NCBI RefSeq assembly: GCF_003025615.1 | Contig: NZ_PYMJ01000002.1 | Coordinates: 1 to 64,000, forward strand | Reading direction: 5' to 3' | From: Photobacterium frigidiphilum | Lineage (GTDB): Bacteria; Pseudomonadota; Gammaproteobacteria; Enterobacterales; Vibrionaceae | Length of the DNA stretch: 64,000 nt | Shown: positions 53,272 to 62,637 of the stretch, one piece after another | How the letters are laid out: each line of letters starts with the position of its first letter | Position numbering within the stretch: the stretch's first letter is position 1 | The notes under the pieces: model-generated | The model's input: the letters and a program-made list of their open reading frames with translations, nothing else | Told to the model about the DNA's origin: nothing | The model's database searches: none | Position numbers and translations under genes: made by a program

Positions 53272-54573
53272 ATGGATGTTATGCACATAGGTTTAGTCGC
53301 ACTGCTCTGCGCCATGACCGCAGTTATCGCCAACATGAGCGCCGCAGTATTTCACGATGGGATCCGCCCCATGCTTCCTCAGGTTGTGGAAGGTAACATG
53401 ACAAGGCGAGATGCGGGCTCTACCGCATTTGGCCTGTCTATTGGTTTTGTTGTCTCTGTGGGGGTTTCATTTACCCTTTCAACGGGTTTGCTCAATCCTT
53501 GGCTGCTGTTTTTACCCACAGATGTTCTGGGCGTGATGATCGGTAGCCGCGTATTAGCTGGGCTGGCTGGTGGCTTGTGGGGAATATTGGTGCTCACATC
53601 ACTTTCGGCCGTCAATACCCTATCTACCGGATTGCCGATTGATGCTTTAGGAGCACTGGCCGAACTGGGTACCCCGGTGATGTCGGCATTCGCTTTGTTC
53701 CCGCTGCTTGCTATTTTCTATCAATTTGGTTGGCGAGCTGGGGCTGTAGCTGCCATTGTTGTTATTATTTTCCGTCTATTAGTCATCAAATACATTGCGA
53801 TCTATCCTGAACCCATCCAGATTTTGATTGGTATGGTTATGTTAATCGGAGCCGCAATCCGCAAAGATCTGATTGACAGGAAAAACGGGATATCACCACC
53901 CGATATGTCAGGTATGTACAGCCTGTTTGACGAACGCACCAAGCGCATCGTCAAAAATCTGCCTTTCCTTGCAATTACTGGTGCCCTGATTGCCGCGGTG
54001 ACGAATGCAGGTATTCTTGCTGGCTCGGAAGTGTCCATCTACACACTGGGCGAAGTGTACAAGCAGATCGATCCGGTTGCTCAAGATGCCGCGATGAATC
54101 GGGTGGCATTGTCTGAGTTTATGCGCGGTCTCGCATTTCTCCCGCTTATAGCGACCACGGCTCTTACGACAGGGATTTACGGCGTCGTCGGAATGTCCTT
54201 TGTATTCGTTGCTGGCTACCTTGCTCCAAGCATTCCCGTCGCAGCAATATTGGGTGCAATTATTATCTGTGCTGAAGTCTTCCTGTTACGGAGAATCAGT
54301 GGCTTCCTAGAGCAATTCCCCTCTATCCGTAATTCTTCAGATAATATTCGCAACTCAATGAATACTCTAATGGAATTTGCATTGTTGATTGGTGGTGTGC
54401 TGGCAGTGATGGAAATGGGTTCAACAACCGGATTCACTATCTTCGCCATTCTCTACTACCTCAATGAAGTTATGGGTCGACCAATACTCAAAATAGCAGC
54501 GCCTGTTGTTGCAGCTATATTGACCGGTGTCATCCTGAACGTACTGTATGTACTGGGACTTTTCGTAATTTAA
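53272..54573 (+). CDS. yhfT: YhfT-type membrane transporter, copy 2
   Basis: This 433-residue protein is about 88% identical to copy 1, with around 50 conservative substitutions spread along the protein but an almost unchanged stretch near residues 342-408. The reading frame is intact and all membrane segments are kept. It may transport the same or a related compound. Confidence 0.88.
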   Translation: MDVMHIGLVALLCAMTAVIANMSAAVFHDGIRPMLPQVVEGNMTRRDAGSTAFGLSIGFVVSVGVSFTLSTGLLNPWLLFLPTDVLGVMIGSRVLAGLAGGLWGILVLTSLSAVNTLSTGLPIDALGALAELGTPVMSAFALFPLLAIFYQFGWRAGAVAAIVVIIFRLLVIKYIAIYPEPIQILIGMVMLIGAAIRKDLIDRKNGISPPDMSGMYSLFDERTKRIVKNLPFLAITGALIAAVTNAGILAGSEVSIYTLGEVYKQIDPVAQDAAMNRVALSEFMRGLAFLPLIATTALTTGIYGVVGMSFVFVAGYLAPSIPVAAILGAIIICAEVFLLRRISGFLEQFPSIRNSSDNIRNSMNTLMEFALLIGGVLAVMEMGSTTGFTIFAILYYLNEVMGRPILKIAAPVVAAILTGVILNVLYVLGLFVI

Positions 54574-54626
54574 CCTCAAATAAGAGTTCGCTCATCTCCC
54601 CCCTAAACAACAACGGGCGAACTCTT

Positions 54627-54652
54627 ACCTGATACCGATGTTATTGACGTTG
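54627..54652 (+). pseudogene. yhfX: Scrap of yhfX
   Basis: After the retained yhfT-yhfX hairpin (54581-54627), TTACCTGATACCGATGTTAT continues as yhfX codons for PDTxVIDV and then diverges. In copy 1 these codons lie about 100 bases further on, so a deletion joined the two at the shared TTACCT. The rest of yhfX and yhfW is absent. Confidence 0.75.
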
Positions 54653-54668
54653 TTACTTTTCTTACTGA

Positions 54669-54733
54669 CAACCTCTCAATGAGAGGTTGGGCATACAGGG
54701 GTAACTTATCACGCCAGACGTAGTCTGGCGTGA
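54669..54733. repeat. Two adjacent perfect hairpins near the island's right end
   Basis: CAACCTCTC-AAT-GAGAGGTTG (54669-54689) and TCACGCCAGAC-GTA-GTCTGGCGTGA (54709-54733) are perfect stem-loops of 9 and 11 bp. Neither has a T run. The surrounding stretch 54653-54969 has no gene. They could be element-end structures or terminators of yhf copy 2. Confidence 0.6.
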
Positions 54734-54969
54734 GGTGATTTCATTGGTGGGAGGTTTCACGATTGTTAAGGGAATGATGCAGTCGTTGGCTAGGCGATAA
54801 CAAATTAAGTTATTTGCAATAATAGAATAAATTTTTGTTCATTCATGAGAGTAAACCATTGCAGTTCTTCACACTTAAATTAAGTATGATCGTTCTACAA
54901 CAGTTTGCTCAGTCATGGCCTTTTTTAATGTTGTTCTGTGCTTTGAACACGTATTTATCTTTCGAGGCA

Positions 54970-56253
54970 CTAAAATTCGGTGGTGGGTCTCACCTTGAAT
55001 TCCGCTTTATCTAAACCGTGTTTTTTCATTCTTAAATACAGTTTTTTTCGTGGTATCTGTAAGTAAGATGACACTTCATTGATACGGCCAGTGAAAAGGT
55101 ATAGCGCATCTTCAATGACTTGTTTTTCATAGCTATCAACTAATTCATCAAGTGGGCTACTCATTTGCTCTAGCGGCTTAGAACGCTCTTGCCCTGTCAA
55201 TTTTACTATCCCAATAGCGTATAGCTCTGCAACACTTTTTAGTTCATGTATGTTGCCTGACCATTGGTGTCGATTGAGTGTATTGATGTACGCTTTATCG
55301 ACAGCGGGCACAGCTTTGTTTAATTTCTTACAGCTACACCTCAGGTAATGTTTAAAAATCGGGGTGATATCGCTGGTGCGTTGTCGAAGTGTGGGTACTG
55401 CAAAGCGTATTTGGCTTAAAAAGTAAAAAAGTTCGGGTAACATTTCTTCACTTTCAACGATTTTTTCAGCATCGCCATCAATGATCGCTAACACTCGTAC
55501 TTCTTTTTTGCCTTGCCGATCTTGCTCAAGTAAAAAGCGGCATAGCCATTGCTGCACTTCCATGGGCATTTTATGTGGATTGGTTAAACATAAGCTGCCA
55601 CTTCGTACTGAAATCATCGTGCGCTGAAGATCGGGTGTACACGTAATTTCGTTACCATCAATTTCAACGTAAGGACCGACGCTTAGCTGGCAACTGTGAT
55701 GCAGAAGTTTTGATACGGTACGTCGACCTGTGCCGCTTTCACCATCAATTAATACATCCTTGTTCGTCAAGGCAATGTTTGCGATTTGCTCTCGCAGTTT
55801 TACGGTCAGTGGACTATCACCGATTAAGACTTCAGACACGGTGTTATTCAAGCTTTGGCGCTGATCGATCACTTGCTTGCGTTTAGGCAGCAGTACTTCA
55901 AGCAATGTTAGTAACTCAGTCGGTTGCAATGGCTTTTGGAGAAAATCGACTGCGCCTTTCTTTACTGCATCAACAGCCATGGGAATGTCACCATGACCCG
56001 TAATAAGTATGACTGGCAACTCATTATCAAAGTCTTTAATTTTAGCCAGTAATTCCATACCATCTAAACCTGGCATGTACATGTCAGATACAATCACCCC
56101 TGACCAATTTTTAGTGATCATAGCTAATACTTGAGTCGGATCTGTGGTTGCTTGTGCTTTGTAACCAGAGATTTCAAGTAAATCTTGATACGCTTCTACA
56201 ACATCTTTGTCATCGTCAACGATGAGTACTTGTACATCATTATTTATGATCAT
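54970..56253 (-). CDS. pgtA: PgtA-type response regulator
   Basis: This 427-residue protein has a receiver domain (residues 6-120, phosphoacceptor D57 in IVSDMYMPGLDG), a central AAA+-like domain with a degenerate Walker A (GESGTGRRTVS), and a C-terminal Fis-type HTH (about 375-410, GRINEVSSYLQIPRKKLYLRM). The GAFTGA loop needed for sigma-54 contact is absent. This matches Salmonella PgtA, which activates the phosphoglycerate transporter gene pgtP. It overlaps pgtB by 14 bases. The island's right direct repeat lies within its 3' part. Confidence 0.82.
   Translation of the reverse strand: MIINNDVQVLIVDDDKDVVEAYQDLLEISGYKAQATTDPTQVLAMITKNWSGVIVSDMYMPGLDGMELLAKIKDFDNELPVILITGHGDIPMAVDAVKKGAVDFLQKPLQPTELLTLLEVLLPKRKQVIDQRQSLNNTVSEVLIGDSPLTVKLREQIANIALTNKDVLIDGESGTGRRTVSKLLHHSCQLSVGPYVEIDGNEITCTPDLQRTMISVRSGSLCLTNPHKMPMEVQQWLCRFLLEQDRQGKKEVRVLAIIDGDAEKIVESEEMLPELFYFLSQIRFAVPTLRQRTSDITPIFKHYLRCSCKKLNKAVPAVDKAYINTLNRHQWSGNIHELKSVAELYAIGIVKLTGQERSKPLEQMSSPLDELVDSYEKQVIEDALYLFTGRINEVSSYLQIPRKKLYLRMKKHGLDKAEFKVRPTTEF
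55043..55102. repeat. Right direct repeat, inside pgtA
   Basis: These 60 bases encode the HTH part LFTGRINEVSSYLQIPRKK of PgtA on the minus strand. The same sequence with four changes is found at 37624-37684, about 17.4 kb away in the same orientation. Confidence 0.85.
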
Positions 56254-58600
56254 GATTATTTAACTCCAATACGACCATAGCCCCTCCTTCAATAGTTGAA
56301 GCTAGGAAAATATCCCCTCCTAAACGGTTCATAATTGAACGGCAGATACTCAGGCCTAGGCCAAGCCCAACATCCTTTGTTGTTGTGAAGGGAATAAATA
56401 GTTTTTTTATAATTTCAGCGTCAAAACCATTACCCGTATCACTGACTGCAATACGTAATAATTGATTGTTATTTAATAAGCTAAATACAGAAATTTCGCG
56501 CTGTTCTTGCCCTGCGACCGCATCACAACTATTAACCAATAAATTGACGAGTACTTGCTCAAATTGCACTTGATCAGCATTCGCGAATAGATCCTGATTA
56601 ATGGTATTGGTGATGATGGTTTTTTGTGTTTTCGCCCGACTTTCAACAATTAACATTGCTTGGTTAATTGATTCTCGAATATTGACTGATACCAAAGGAT
56701 TATTCGCAGATTGCTTACGCGAGAAACTGCGTAGACTCGCAATAATACGTCCCATTCGAGCGGTTAGGTTGTCTATTTTATTTAAACTGGCGGGCAATCG
56801 GGCATAATTTTCTTTTTCGACGGCCATTTTTGCGGTGAAGACATATGTTGAAATCGCGGATAATGGTTGATTTAATTCATGCGCAAGTGATGTCATTGTT
56901 TGCCCGACAACGGCCATTTTTGTTGCTTGAATAAGATCATCTTGAGCGGAAAGTAAATCATTTTCAACCCGCTTCCTATCTTCAACTTCCAGCTTTAATT
57001 GGTGGTTACGATTGGTCAATGATAGCGTTTTCTCACGAACCATATTCTCTAACCAACGAGCAGCATTTTCTTGCTCTGTAATATCCGTCATAGTGATAAT
57101 AACTTTATCACTATTACCTTGGGTAAATAGACGGAAATCGAGCCGTAAATATACACAGTCATCTTTGGTGTTGTGTTTGAGAGTAAGGTTACACGCCCCT
57201 TTGACCAAAAGCGGGCTACTATCGACAAATAAAGATTTTAAGCGTTGTTGCATATTTTTATCAAACAAATTCCAGATTGTATTTGTCTTAGAAGATGTAT
57301 CGTAATTAAATAGTTTCAATGCACTGGTATTGACCGATTCGACTACACCATTTAAATCACAGGTGATGATACTCGCCTGAGTATTGTTAATCAGATTCAA
57401 GGCGTTACTTTGCTGCATCTCTTGCATTTGCTGACAGAAATACTGCAAATTATTACCCAACATTCCAATTTCGTCATTTCCTGTCACGTTAATTTCAGTA
57501 TTAAGATTACCATTGGCCACGTCGTAAAGTGCTTTGCTGAGAAGGTTAAGGCGTTTAACAATACCGCGATTCACTAAGTAGATTGAGATCACGATAGATA
57601 AGAAGATAGCTAAGGAGACGACCCCAAAGAGTATAAAATTACTGACAGTAATGGAGTGGCGAGTTTCATCATTGAGTTGTTTCAATGAGGTTGTTGCTTG
57701 TTCTGCCATTGTTTGAATTAATTCTTCTTGATCACGTAACCGATTCTGAATACGTTCAGCATATTCATTGATGGTATTGAAGAGCAATACATCTTCTCGT
57801 AATTGTTTTTCCAGTACGCCCATAGGTTGGACTAAAACAATTAATTCGTTGAGTAGTTGTCGGTAAGACACCGTCGAAGGGTAATGGCTGAGTGTTTGAC
57901 TCATATTACTGACTTCTTTGATTTTATAACCAATAAAGTAGAAGGCATTACTAATGTCGCGTTCATGTCGCTGCAATAAAATTTCTTGTACTAATTGGTC
58001 CAGCTCATTTTCTTTAACGGTGATTGATTGAATTAATGAAAATTCGGTCATGATTTCAGTGATCGAATGAGTATTGATCACATTTGGCAATAGGCGTGTT
58101 AGTTGCCACTCGACCTCTTGACGGAGTGGGGTAAGCTCATCTATCAAGTCTTGGTGTAGCCATTTAATGCTATTCACCGTGGTCGTTAACGACAGTAAAT
58201 GTTTATTGCGTTGATCTAATAGGACAGTATAAGCCGTAATATCGTTGGCTAAAATGGCATGTTCTGCCTTTATTGCAGGGTAGTCACCTAAGCTGGTGGT
58301 TTCGGTTATTGCGGCAGTGATTAATTCCAGTTTAATGAAAATGTTTTGCTTAAGGTTACGATGCAAAATGGGATCGGTATTATGACTTATTAAGTTGAGG
58401 GCTGCCTGCAAACTCGCGGTATTGCGTTCAAGTTGGTAACTCGCACGTAATGTCGGCATGTTTCTATTCACGATAGTTTCAATTTTATCGTCTAATGTTT
58501 CCCAATTAATAACGGCAATGAGCCCCACACTAATGGTAAGAAACCCCATAAAGGCAATAGCGGATGTGAGCCGGTAGCCAATCGTTTTCTTGCTAAACAC
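56240..58600 (-). CDS. pgtB: PgtB-type sensor histidine kinase
   Basis: This 786-residue protein has an N-terminal TM, a periplasmic helical domain (about 30-310), a second TM, HAMP (KRLNLLSKALYDVANGNLN), a PAS-like segment, HisKA with LAHELNQPLS (His near 573), and HATPase with NSCDAV, SDTGNGFD and GLGLGLSIC. Longer than Salmonella PgtB because of the fuller kinase core. It should phosphorylate PgtA in response to PgtC. Two bases separate it from pgtC. Confidence 0.82.
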   Translation of the reverse strand: MFSKKTIGYRLTSAIAFMGFLTISVGLIAVINWETLDDKIETIVNRNMPTLRASYQLERNTASLQAALNLISHNTDPILHRNLKQNIFIKLELITAAITETTSLGDYPAIKAEHAILANDITAYTVLLDQRNKHLLSLTTTVNSIKWLHQDLIDELTPLRQEVEWQLTRLLPNVINTHSITEIMTEFSLIQSITVKENELDQLVQEILLQRHERDISNAFYFIGYKIKEVSNMSQTLSHYPSTVSYRQLLNELIVLVQPMGVLEKQLREDVLLFNTINEYAERIQNRLRDQEELIQTMAEQATTSLKQLNDETRHSITVSNFILFGVVSLAIFLSIVISIYLVNRGIVKRLNLLSKALYDVANGNLNTEINVTGNDEIGMLGNNLQYFCQQMQEMQQSNALNLINNTQASIITCDLNGVVESVNTSALKLFNYDTSSKTNTIWNLFDKNMQQRLKSLFVDSSPLLVKGACNLTLKHNTKDDCVYLRLDFRLFTQGNSDKVIITMTDITEQENAARWLENMVREKTLSLTNRNHQLKLEVEDRKRVENDLLSAQDDLIQATKMAVVGQTMTSLAHELNQPLSAISTYVFTAKMAVEKENYARLPASLNKIDNLTARMGRIIASLRSFSRKQSANNPLVSVNIRESINQAMLIVESRAKTQKTIITNTINQDLFANADQVQFEQVLVNLLVNSCDAVAGQEQREISVFSLLNNNQLLRIAVSDTGNGFDAEIIKKLFIPFTTTKDVGLGLGLSICRSIMNRLGGDIFLASTIEGGAMVVLELNNHDHK

Positions 58601-58602
58601 AA

Positions 58603-59853
58603 TTAATGACCTTCGTGTTCAAGAATGATTTTTTGCGAGATTGCAATTGATCGCTCAAGCTGACTACACATAGTTCGTCGCCAAGCATCAAGTTGTCTTG
58701 TGGTGACTATATCATTTCGAGATAGTGATAAGTGCTTATATACATCGCTGTTTGATTGTGCCTCTGTCACTGGTGGTGTAGAGGCTAAGCTTATCGCAAG
58801 GTTATATTGATGCTGTTGTTTATCGGTAAAATGAGATGAGCATTTATTAGCTTCATTAATTAGCTGCCATGCTTGATTGAGTAAAATCAGTTGATGGGCA
58901 ATAGCTTGTTCAAATAAGTGTTTAATCACGACATCGCGATGCTGCATTAATTTGAAATCGAATGATTGTGATATAAAAGTCTGCGTGATTTCACTGTTAA
59001 GAGGGTATTTATACAATGAACTTTCAGGCAAGTTTTTTTGCATGTCGTCTGATAATAAAAAATCAATAAAATGGCTCGTATGGTTCGCTTGATGTTGATT
59101 TTTTACTGCCGCAATGTAGCTGGGCATGAGAGGGCTATTGATTTGATAAGTAAAACCAATAAATGGAAAACGCTGTTTATTTTCAAAAGCAAAGCTATCT
59201 ATAACGGGGCCAATACCGACTAAACCTCGTGAAATAGCATCACTAACGCCAAAACTGCGTGCTGAAATAGAGGCCAGATTCCCCCCCATTTGCAGTAGCA
59301 TTTTCCAGCCATCTTTCCACCCGTATTGTTGCAGTACATTTTCAACCATGAGGTGCGTAGTACTTGAACGGGCTGGGCTACTCATTATTAAATGACGGAA
59401 ATATTGTGGCTCGATTAGGCTCTTAAAGTCTTTCGGTTGATCGAGATTATGTTTAGTTAAGTAATCGTTATTCCACATTAGACCGTAGGCTGAGTAGCCA
59501 AAAATCGCGATATCATCAGAGTGTTTTTTTAAATAGGTTGGTTGTAACAGGGCTTGATTTATTGCCGTTGGTAACGGTTTTAATGTGCCTTTTTTGATCA
59601 GCGGAAGAAAAAGAGCAGGCGACGATGAAATAACAAGATCAATGTCATGATCATCTTTGCTTAGTAGTCGTACCCCTGAATCAGCTCGACGGTGCAATAC
59701 TTTGATTGTCGAATCAGGATACAGTTGTTGGAATTTATTCGTAATAGGGGTTATTGATGCTTCAGTAAAGGTGGTTAATATAATTAAATGATTCGTCGTT
59801 GTGGCAAAACAAGTTGGCGACAGAATAAGCAGTAGTAATAGCAATCGAATCAT
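58603..59853 (-). CDS. pgtC: PgtC-type periplasmic binding protein
   Basis: This 416-residue protein has a signal peptide (MIRLLLLLLILSPTCFA) and then an extracellular-solute-binding fold similar to iron/phosphate-type ABC binding proteins (ILTTFTEASITPITNKFQ, IDLVISSSPALFLPL, SAYGLMWNNDYL). In Salmonella PgtC works with PgtB in sensing phosphoglycerate. It is the first gene of the operon pgtC-pgtB-pgtA; no pgtP is present in this window. Confidence 0.8.
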   Translation of the reverse strand: MIRLLLLLLILSPTCFATTTNHLIILTTFTEASITPITNKFQQLYPDSTIKVLHRRADSGVRLLSKDDHDIDLVISSSPALFLPLIKKGTLKPLPTAINQALLQPTYLKKHSDDIAIFGYSAYGLMWNNDYLTKHNLDQPKDFKSLIEPQYFRHLIMSSPARSSTTHLMVENVLQQYGWKDGWKMLLQMGGNLASISARSFGVSDAISRGLVGIGPVIDSFAFENKQRFPFIGFTYQINSPLMPSYIAAVKNQHQANHTSHFIDFLLSDDMQKNLPESSLYKYPLNSEITQTFISQSFDFKLMQHRDVVIKHLFEQAIAHQLILLNQAWQLINEANKCSSHFTDKQQHQYNLAISLASTPPVTEAQSNSDVYKHLSLSRNDIVTTRQLDAWRRTMCSQLERSIAISQKIILEHEGH

Positions 59854-60056
59854 AAGTTTAATAATAATTTCTTTTATTTATGTTCTTATATACAGGGTTA
59901 TTTATTGTGATTATAGCCAAATAGTGGCTGTGTTCATTAATGTTTTAAGTCACTAGCGCTTTTAAATTTTCATATTTCACATGCGTGTCAAAAGTAACTC
60001 ATCTTGCGTTTGCTGATGCGTATTATCACAAAAAACATTCACTACACAGAAATGAC

Positions 60057-60083
60057 AAAACCGGAGGGAGTCCTCCGGTTTTA
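60057..60083. terminator. Bidirectional terminator downstream of yfbU
   Basis: The stem AAAACCGGAGG/CCTCCGGTTTT has a GAGT loop and A/T tails on both sides, about 45 bases after the yfbU stop. Confidence 0.88.
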
Positions 60084-60128
60084 AATGTAAGTTACTACAA
60101 GTAAATCAATTGATTATAACGACATCAA

Positions 60129-60629
60129 TTATGCACTTAAAATTTGTGTAATTTCACTGCTTGATAAGTGATATTGACGTGGACAGTTACGCCATGTTTG
60201 TAGCATACGTTGATACTTATCTTGCATCGGCACTTGGCTGTTGAACTGATGTTCAGACTTATCAAACTGAGGGTATAAGCCTTCTTCTTCTGTTAAGAAA
60301 CGCACGTAGTGCACTTGTTGTGATTCTGTTGCTGCATCAAATCCAAGGAATTGAAGGCGACGAGGTTCTACTTGTGATTGACTCGCATCATCTAACATTT
60401 TGTACGACTCTTGTAATGCGTGGTGCATTTCCATGTAATCGATAATGTTACGACATGCTTCTTCAGGAAGGCAGCCAAAATCTTTATCTAACTCACGCAT
60501 CTGTAAGCCGTATCCGCGCTCTACAATAGTTTGTAAACGACGATATTTAGCTTCATTTTCAGGCGTTAGCTGAGACATTAGGTAATACTGGTTTGAAAGA
60601 ATTAAACGTTGAGCGTTTGTCATATCCAT
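60129..60629 (-). CDS. yfbU: YfbU family protein
   Basis: This 166-residue cytosolic protein starts [21 protein letters not shown] and continues [32 protein letters not shown] and [19 protein letters not shown], close to E. coli YfbU throughout. The family is predicted all-helical, and its role is not established (E. coli YfbU has been linked to cell death under stress). In E. coli it neighbours ackA/yfbV; here it is 31 kb away. Confidence 0.92.
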   Translation of the reverse strand: MDMTNAQRLILSNQYYLMSQLTPENEAKYRRLQTIVERGYGLQMRELDKDFGCLPEEACRNIIDYMEMHHALQESYKMLDDASQSQVEPRRLQFLGFDAATESQQVHYVRFLTEEEGLYPQFDKSEHQFNSQVPMQDKYQRMLQTWRNCPRQYHLSSSEITQILSA

Positions 60630-61030
60630 GGAGGTCGGCCTTAAAAATTCTCTTATAATCTGGCAATGAGATTAGCAGGTTATGTTTAAAAAAACTTGAT
60701 CTGATGACAAGTTGCAGTCGTTTTTTTGTTAATAATAATTACCTGATGAAAGCTTATACAGTAGGGATGTGACGCTTATAAGCCTGAATGTTTAGACTTA
60801 TTAAAAGTGTGGGTATAACTACTTTATTAGTGATTAAACTTAAGCGGCTATATTGTTGACAGTGATCATATTCTGATGCAATTTATGTACTGCCAAAAGC
60901 AGTATCAATTTTACTTATACATCCCCAAGTTACCTCAAGATGCTTTCTGAGAACACTCTGAATCCTGCATTTTGAGGTTGCTTGGGTATAAAATGTTACC
61001 TACCAGCAGAGCTAGCAGGTAACTGAGATA
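60630..61030. other. Intergenic region with a dispersed repeat
   Basis: 401 bases, AT-rich. They hold the yfbU promoter and the palindromic repeat at 60916. No ORF is supported. Confidence 0.45.
60916..60990. repeat. Dispersed palindromic repeat, copy C
   Basis: The most complete copy: TATAC...CCAAGTTACCTCAAGATGC and GCATTTTGAGGTTGCTTGG-GTATA are inverted ends of a 75-base element. Its inner arms match those of copies A and B. Confidence 0.75.
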
Positions 61031-62509
61031 TTATGCGATATCAGAAACTGCTTTAGGCTGTGTATTGGCTACGTCAGTAACCGATACAATGTTGCCGTAT
61101 ACAGGGCGAAGTGCGCTGACAATCTCTTTACGAGTAATAATACCAACCAGTTGCTCGTCTTTTACGACAGGGAAGCAGTGAGGGCGGTTAATAACCATTG
61201 CACGTGCTCGCTCATTTAAAGAAAGCGATGTAAAGCGTGTTGCGATACCGCCATCAGATACTGGGTAAAGAATGTTTTTATCAATGCTCATGTATTCTGC
61301 AATTTCAAGAATTGAATTATCTGGGCTTACCGTTTGAATTTCATGTTTCATCAGGTCTTGAACTTTAGATTCAGCATCTGGCATGTAGTCGTTACACCAC
61401 AGATCAACAAGCGCATCATGGATTGAGAAGAAACCAACTAATCGTTGGTCTGTTGTCAGTACAGGTGCACCCGTTAGGTCTTCATTCATTAGAATATCAA
61501 GAGCTTGTGCAACAGGCATACCAGGTAAAAGAGTGATTGTTGCTGGGCGCATGTGGTCGTTAACAAATTGTTTTTCGTTTAACATAGTATGTTCCATATT
61601 CAGAGTGTGAGTGTTTGAGAAGTCTGGTGTGATAATTGTTGCTGATGCGTGATGTTCTTTTGGTGAACTAAATATTGCCCAATAGCTCAGCCCAACAAGA
61701 ACGCCACCGCCGACAATGTTGCCCAACGTCACAGGGATTAAATTGGCAAAGATAAAGTTCTGGATGGTTAGGTCGTTATATTGTTCAGGTAGTACACCGA
61801 GGTTTAGCCAGAATGATTCAGGTGCAAAATTCTGGATAGTGATACCAAGTGGCACCATAAACATGTTAGCAACGCTGTGCTCAAAGCCTGTGCTGACAAA
61901 CATGGCGACCGGCAATATCATAATCACCATTTTTGTCATCATGTTTTCAGTACAAAATGTCATCCAAATAGCAAGACAAACCAATAGGTTACAAAGAACA
62001 CCTAATGAGAAAGCTTCAAGCGGTTGGTGGTGCAGTTTATGCTGAGCAATATTAAGTGCGTTTAATCCCCATTGCCCACCATCGAGTTGGTAAAGACTCG
62101 CCATTGAAACCAATAACAACAGCAGCATGGCACCGAGGAAGTTACCAAAATACACTTTTGCCCAAGTGCCCAGCATACGGCCGGATGAGATATGGTTATT
62201 TGCACGAGCAATGGAAGACAGTACCGTACTGGTAAATAACTCACCGCCGCAGATAACAACAAGAATAAGCCCGAGACTAAAAGCTAGACCGCCATAGAAA
62301 CGGTTGAGCCCCCAGCTTACGCCGCCATTGCCTGTGGTGACGGTAATATAAAAAACAAAAGCAAGTCCGATGAAAACCCCTGCTGTAATTGCAAGGGCAA
62401 TGGTTGTACGTGTTGGTTTAGACGCTTTACCAACGGCGTACTTTTCAGCCTGCTTCATCATTTCTTTTGGTGTGAAGTTATTATTCGTCGATGCTGTTGC
62501 TGAACTCAT
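61031..62509 (-). CDS. Formate/nitrite transporter family channel fused to CBS domains
   Basis: In this 492-residue protein residues 1-285 form a six-TM FNT channel with GGLAFSLGLILVVICGGELFTS, the pore His in NIAQHKLHH and NLIPVTLGNIVGGG. Residues about 320-480 carry CBS motifs (NDHMRPATITLLPGM, APVLTTDQRLVGFFS, DLMKHEIQTVSPDNS, FPVVKDEQLVGIITRKEI). The fusion suggests gating by adenine nucleotides. AGAGG lies eight bases before the ATG. A divergent LysR gene is upstream. It is a paralogue of focA at 23592. Confidence 0.88.
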   Translation of the reverse strand: MSSATASTNNNFTPKEMMKQAEKYAVGKASKPTRTTIALAITAGVFIGLAFVFYITVTTGNGGVSWGLNRFYGGLAFSLGLILVVICGGELFTSTVLSSIARANNHISSGRMLGTWAKVYFGNFLGAMLLLLLVSMASLYQLDGGQWGLNALNIAQHKLHHQPLEAFSLGVLCNLLVCLAIWMTFCTENMMTKMVIMILPVAMFVSTGFEHSVANMFMVPLGITIQNFAPESFWLNLGVLPEQYNDLTIQNFIFANLIPVTLGNIVGGGVLVGLSYWAIFSSPKEHHASATIITPDFSNTHTLNMEHTMLNEKQFVNDHMRPATITLLPGMPVAQALDILMNEDLTGAPVLTTDQRLVGFFSIHDALVDLWCNDYMPDAESKVQDLMKHEIQTVSPDNSILEIAEYMSIDKNILYPVSDGGIATRFTSLSLNERARAMVINRPHCFPVVKDEQLVGIITRKEIVSALRPVYGNIVSVTDVANTQPKAVSDIA

Positions 62510-62637
62510 CTTAATAACCTCTTATCGATAGACCGACGTTTAGGTCGAATCTGGTAAGTACATAGTGTTGCATCATTTTCTCCTCTCCTTGATTGTGGTA
62601 ACTGGTAATCAGAATAAGGTGAGAAGGAGTGCCAAGT

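Larger units (their letters stand above)
37624..55102. mobile_element. Putative genomic island flanked by a 60-bp direct repeat
   Basis: A 60-bp sequence from the 3' part of pgtA (right copy 55043-55102) is repeated in direct orientation at 37624-37684, outside any gene. Between them lie two copies of a yhf cluster, a PTS operon, a chitin-binding secreted protein and a kinase-like gene. No integrase, transposase or tRNA is visible inside. The repeat and the accessory content support an insertion; the mechanism is unknown. Confidence 0.5.
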
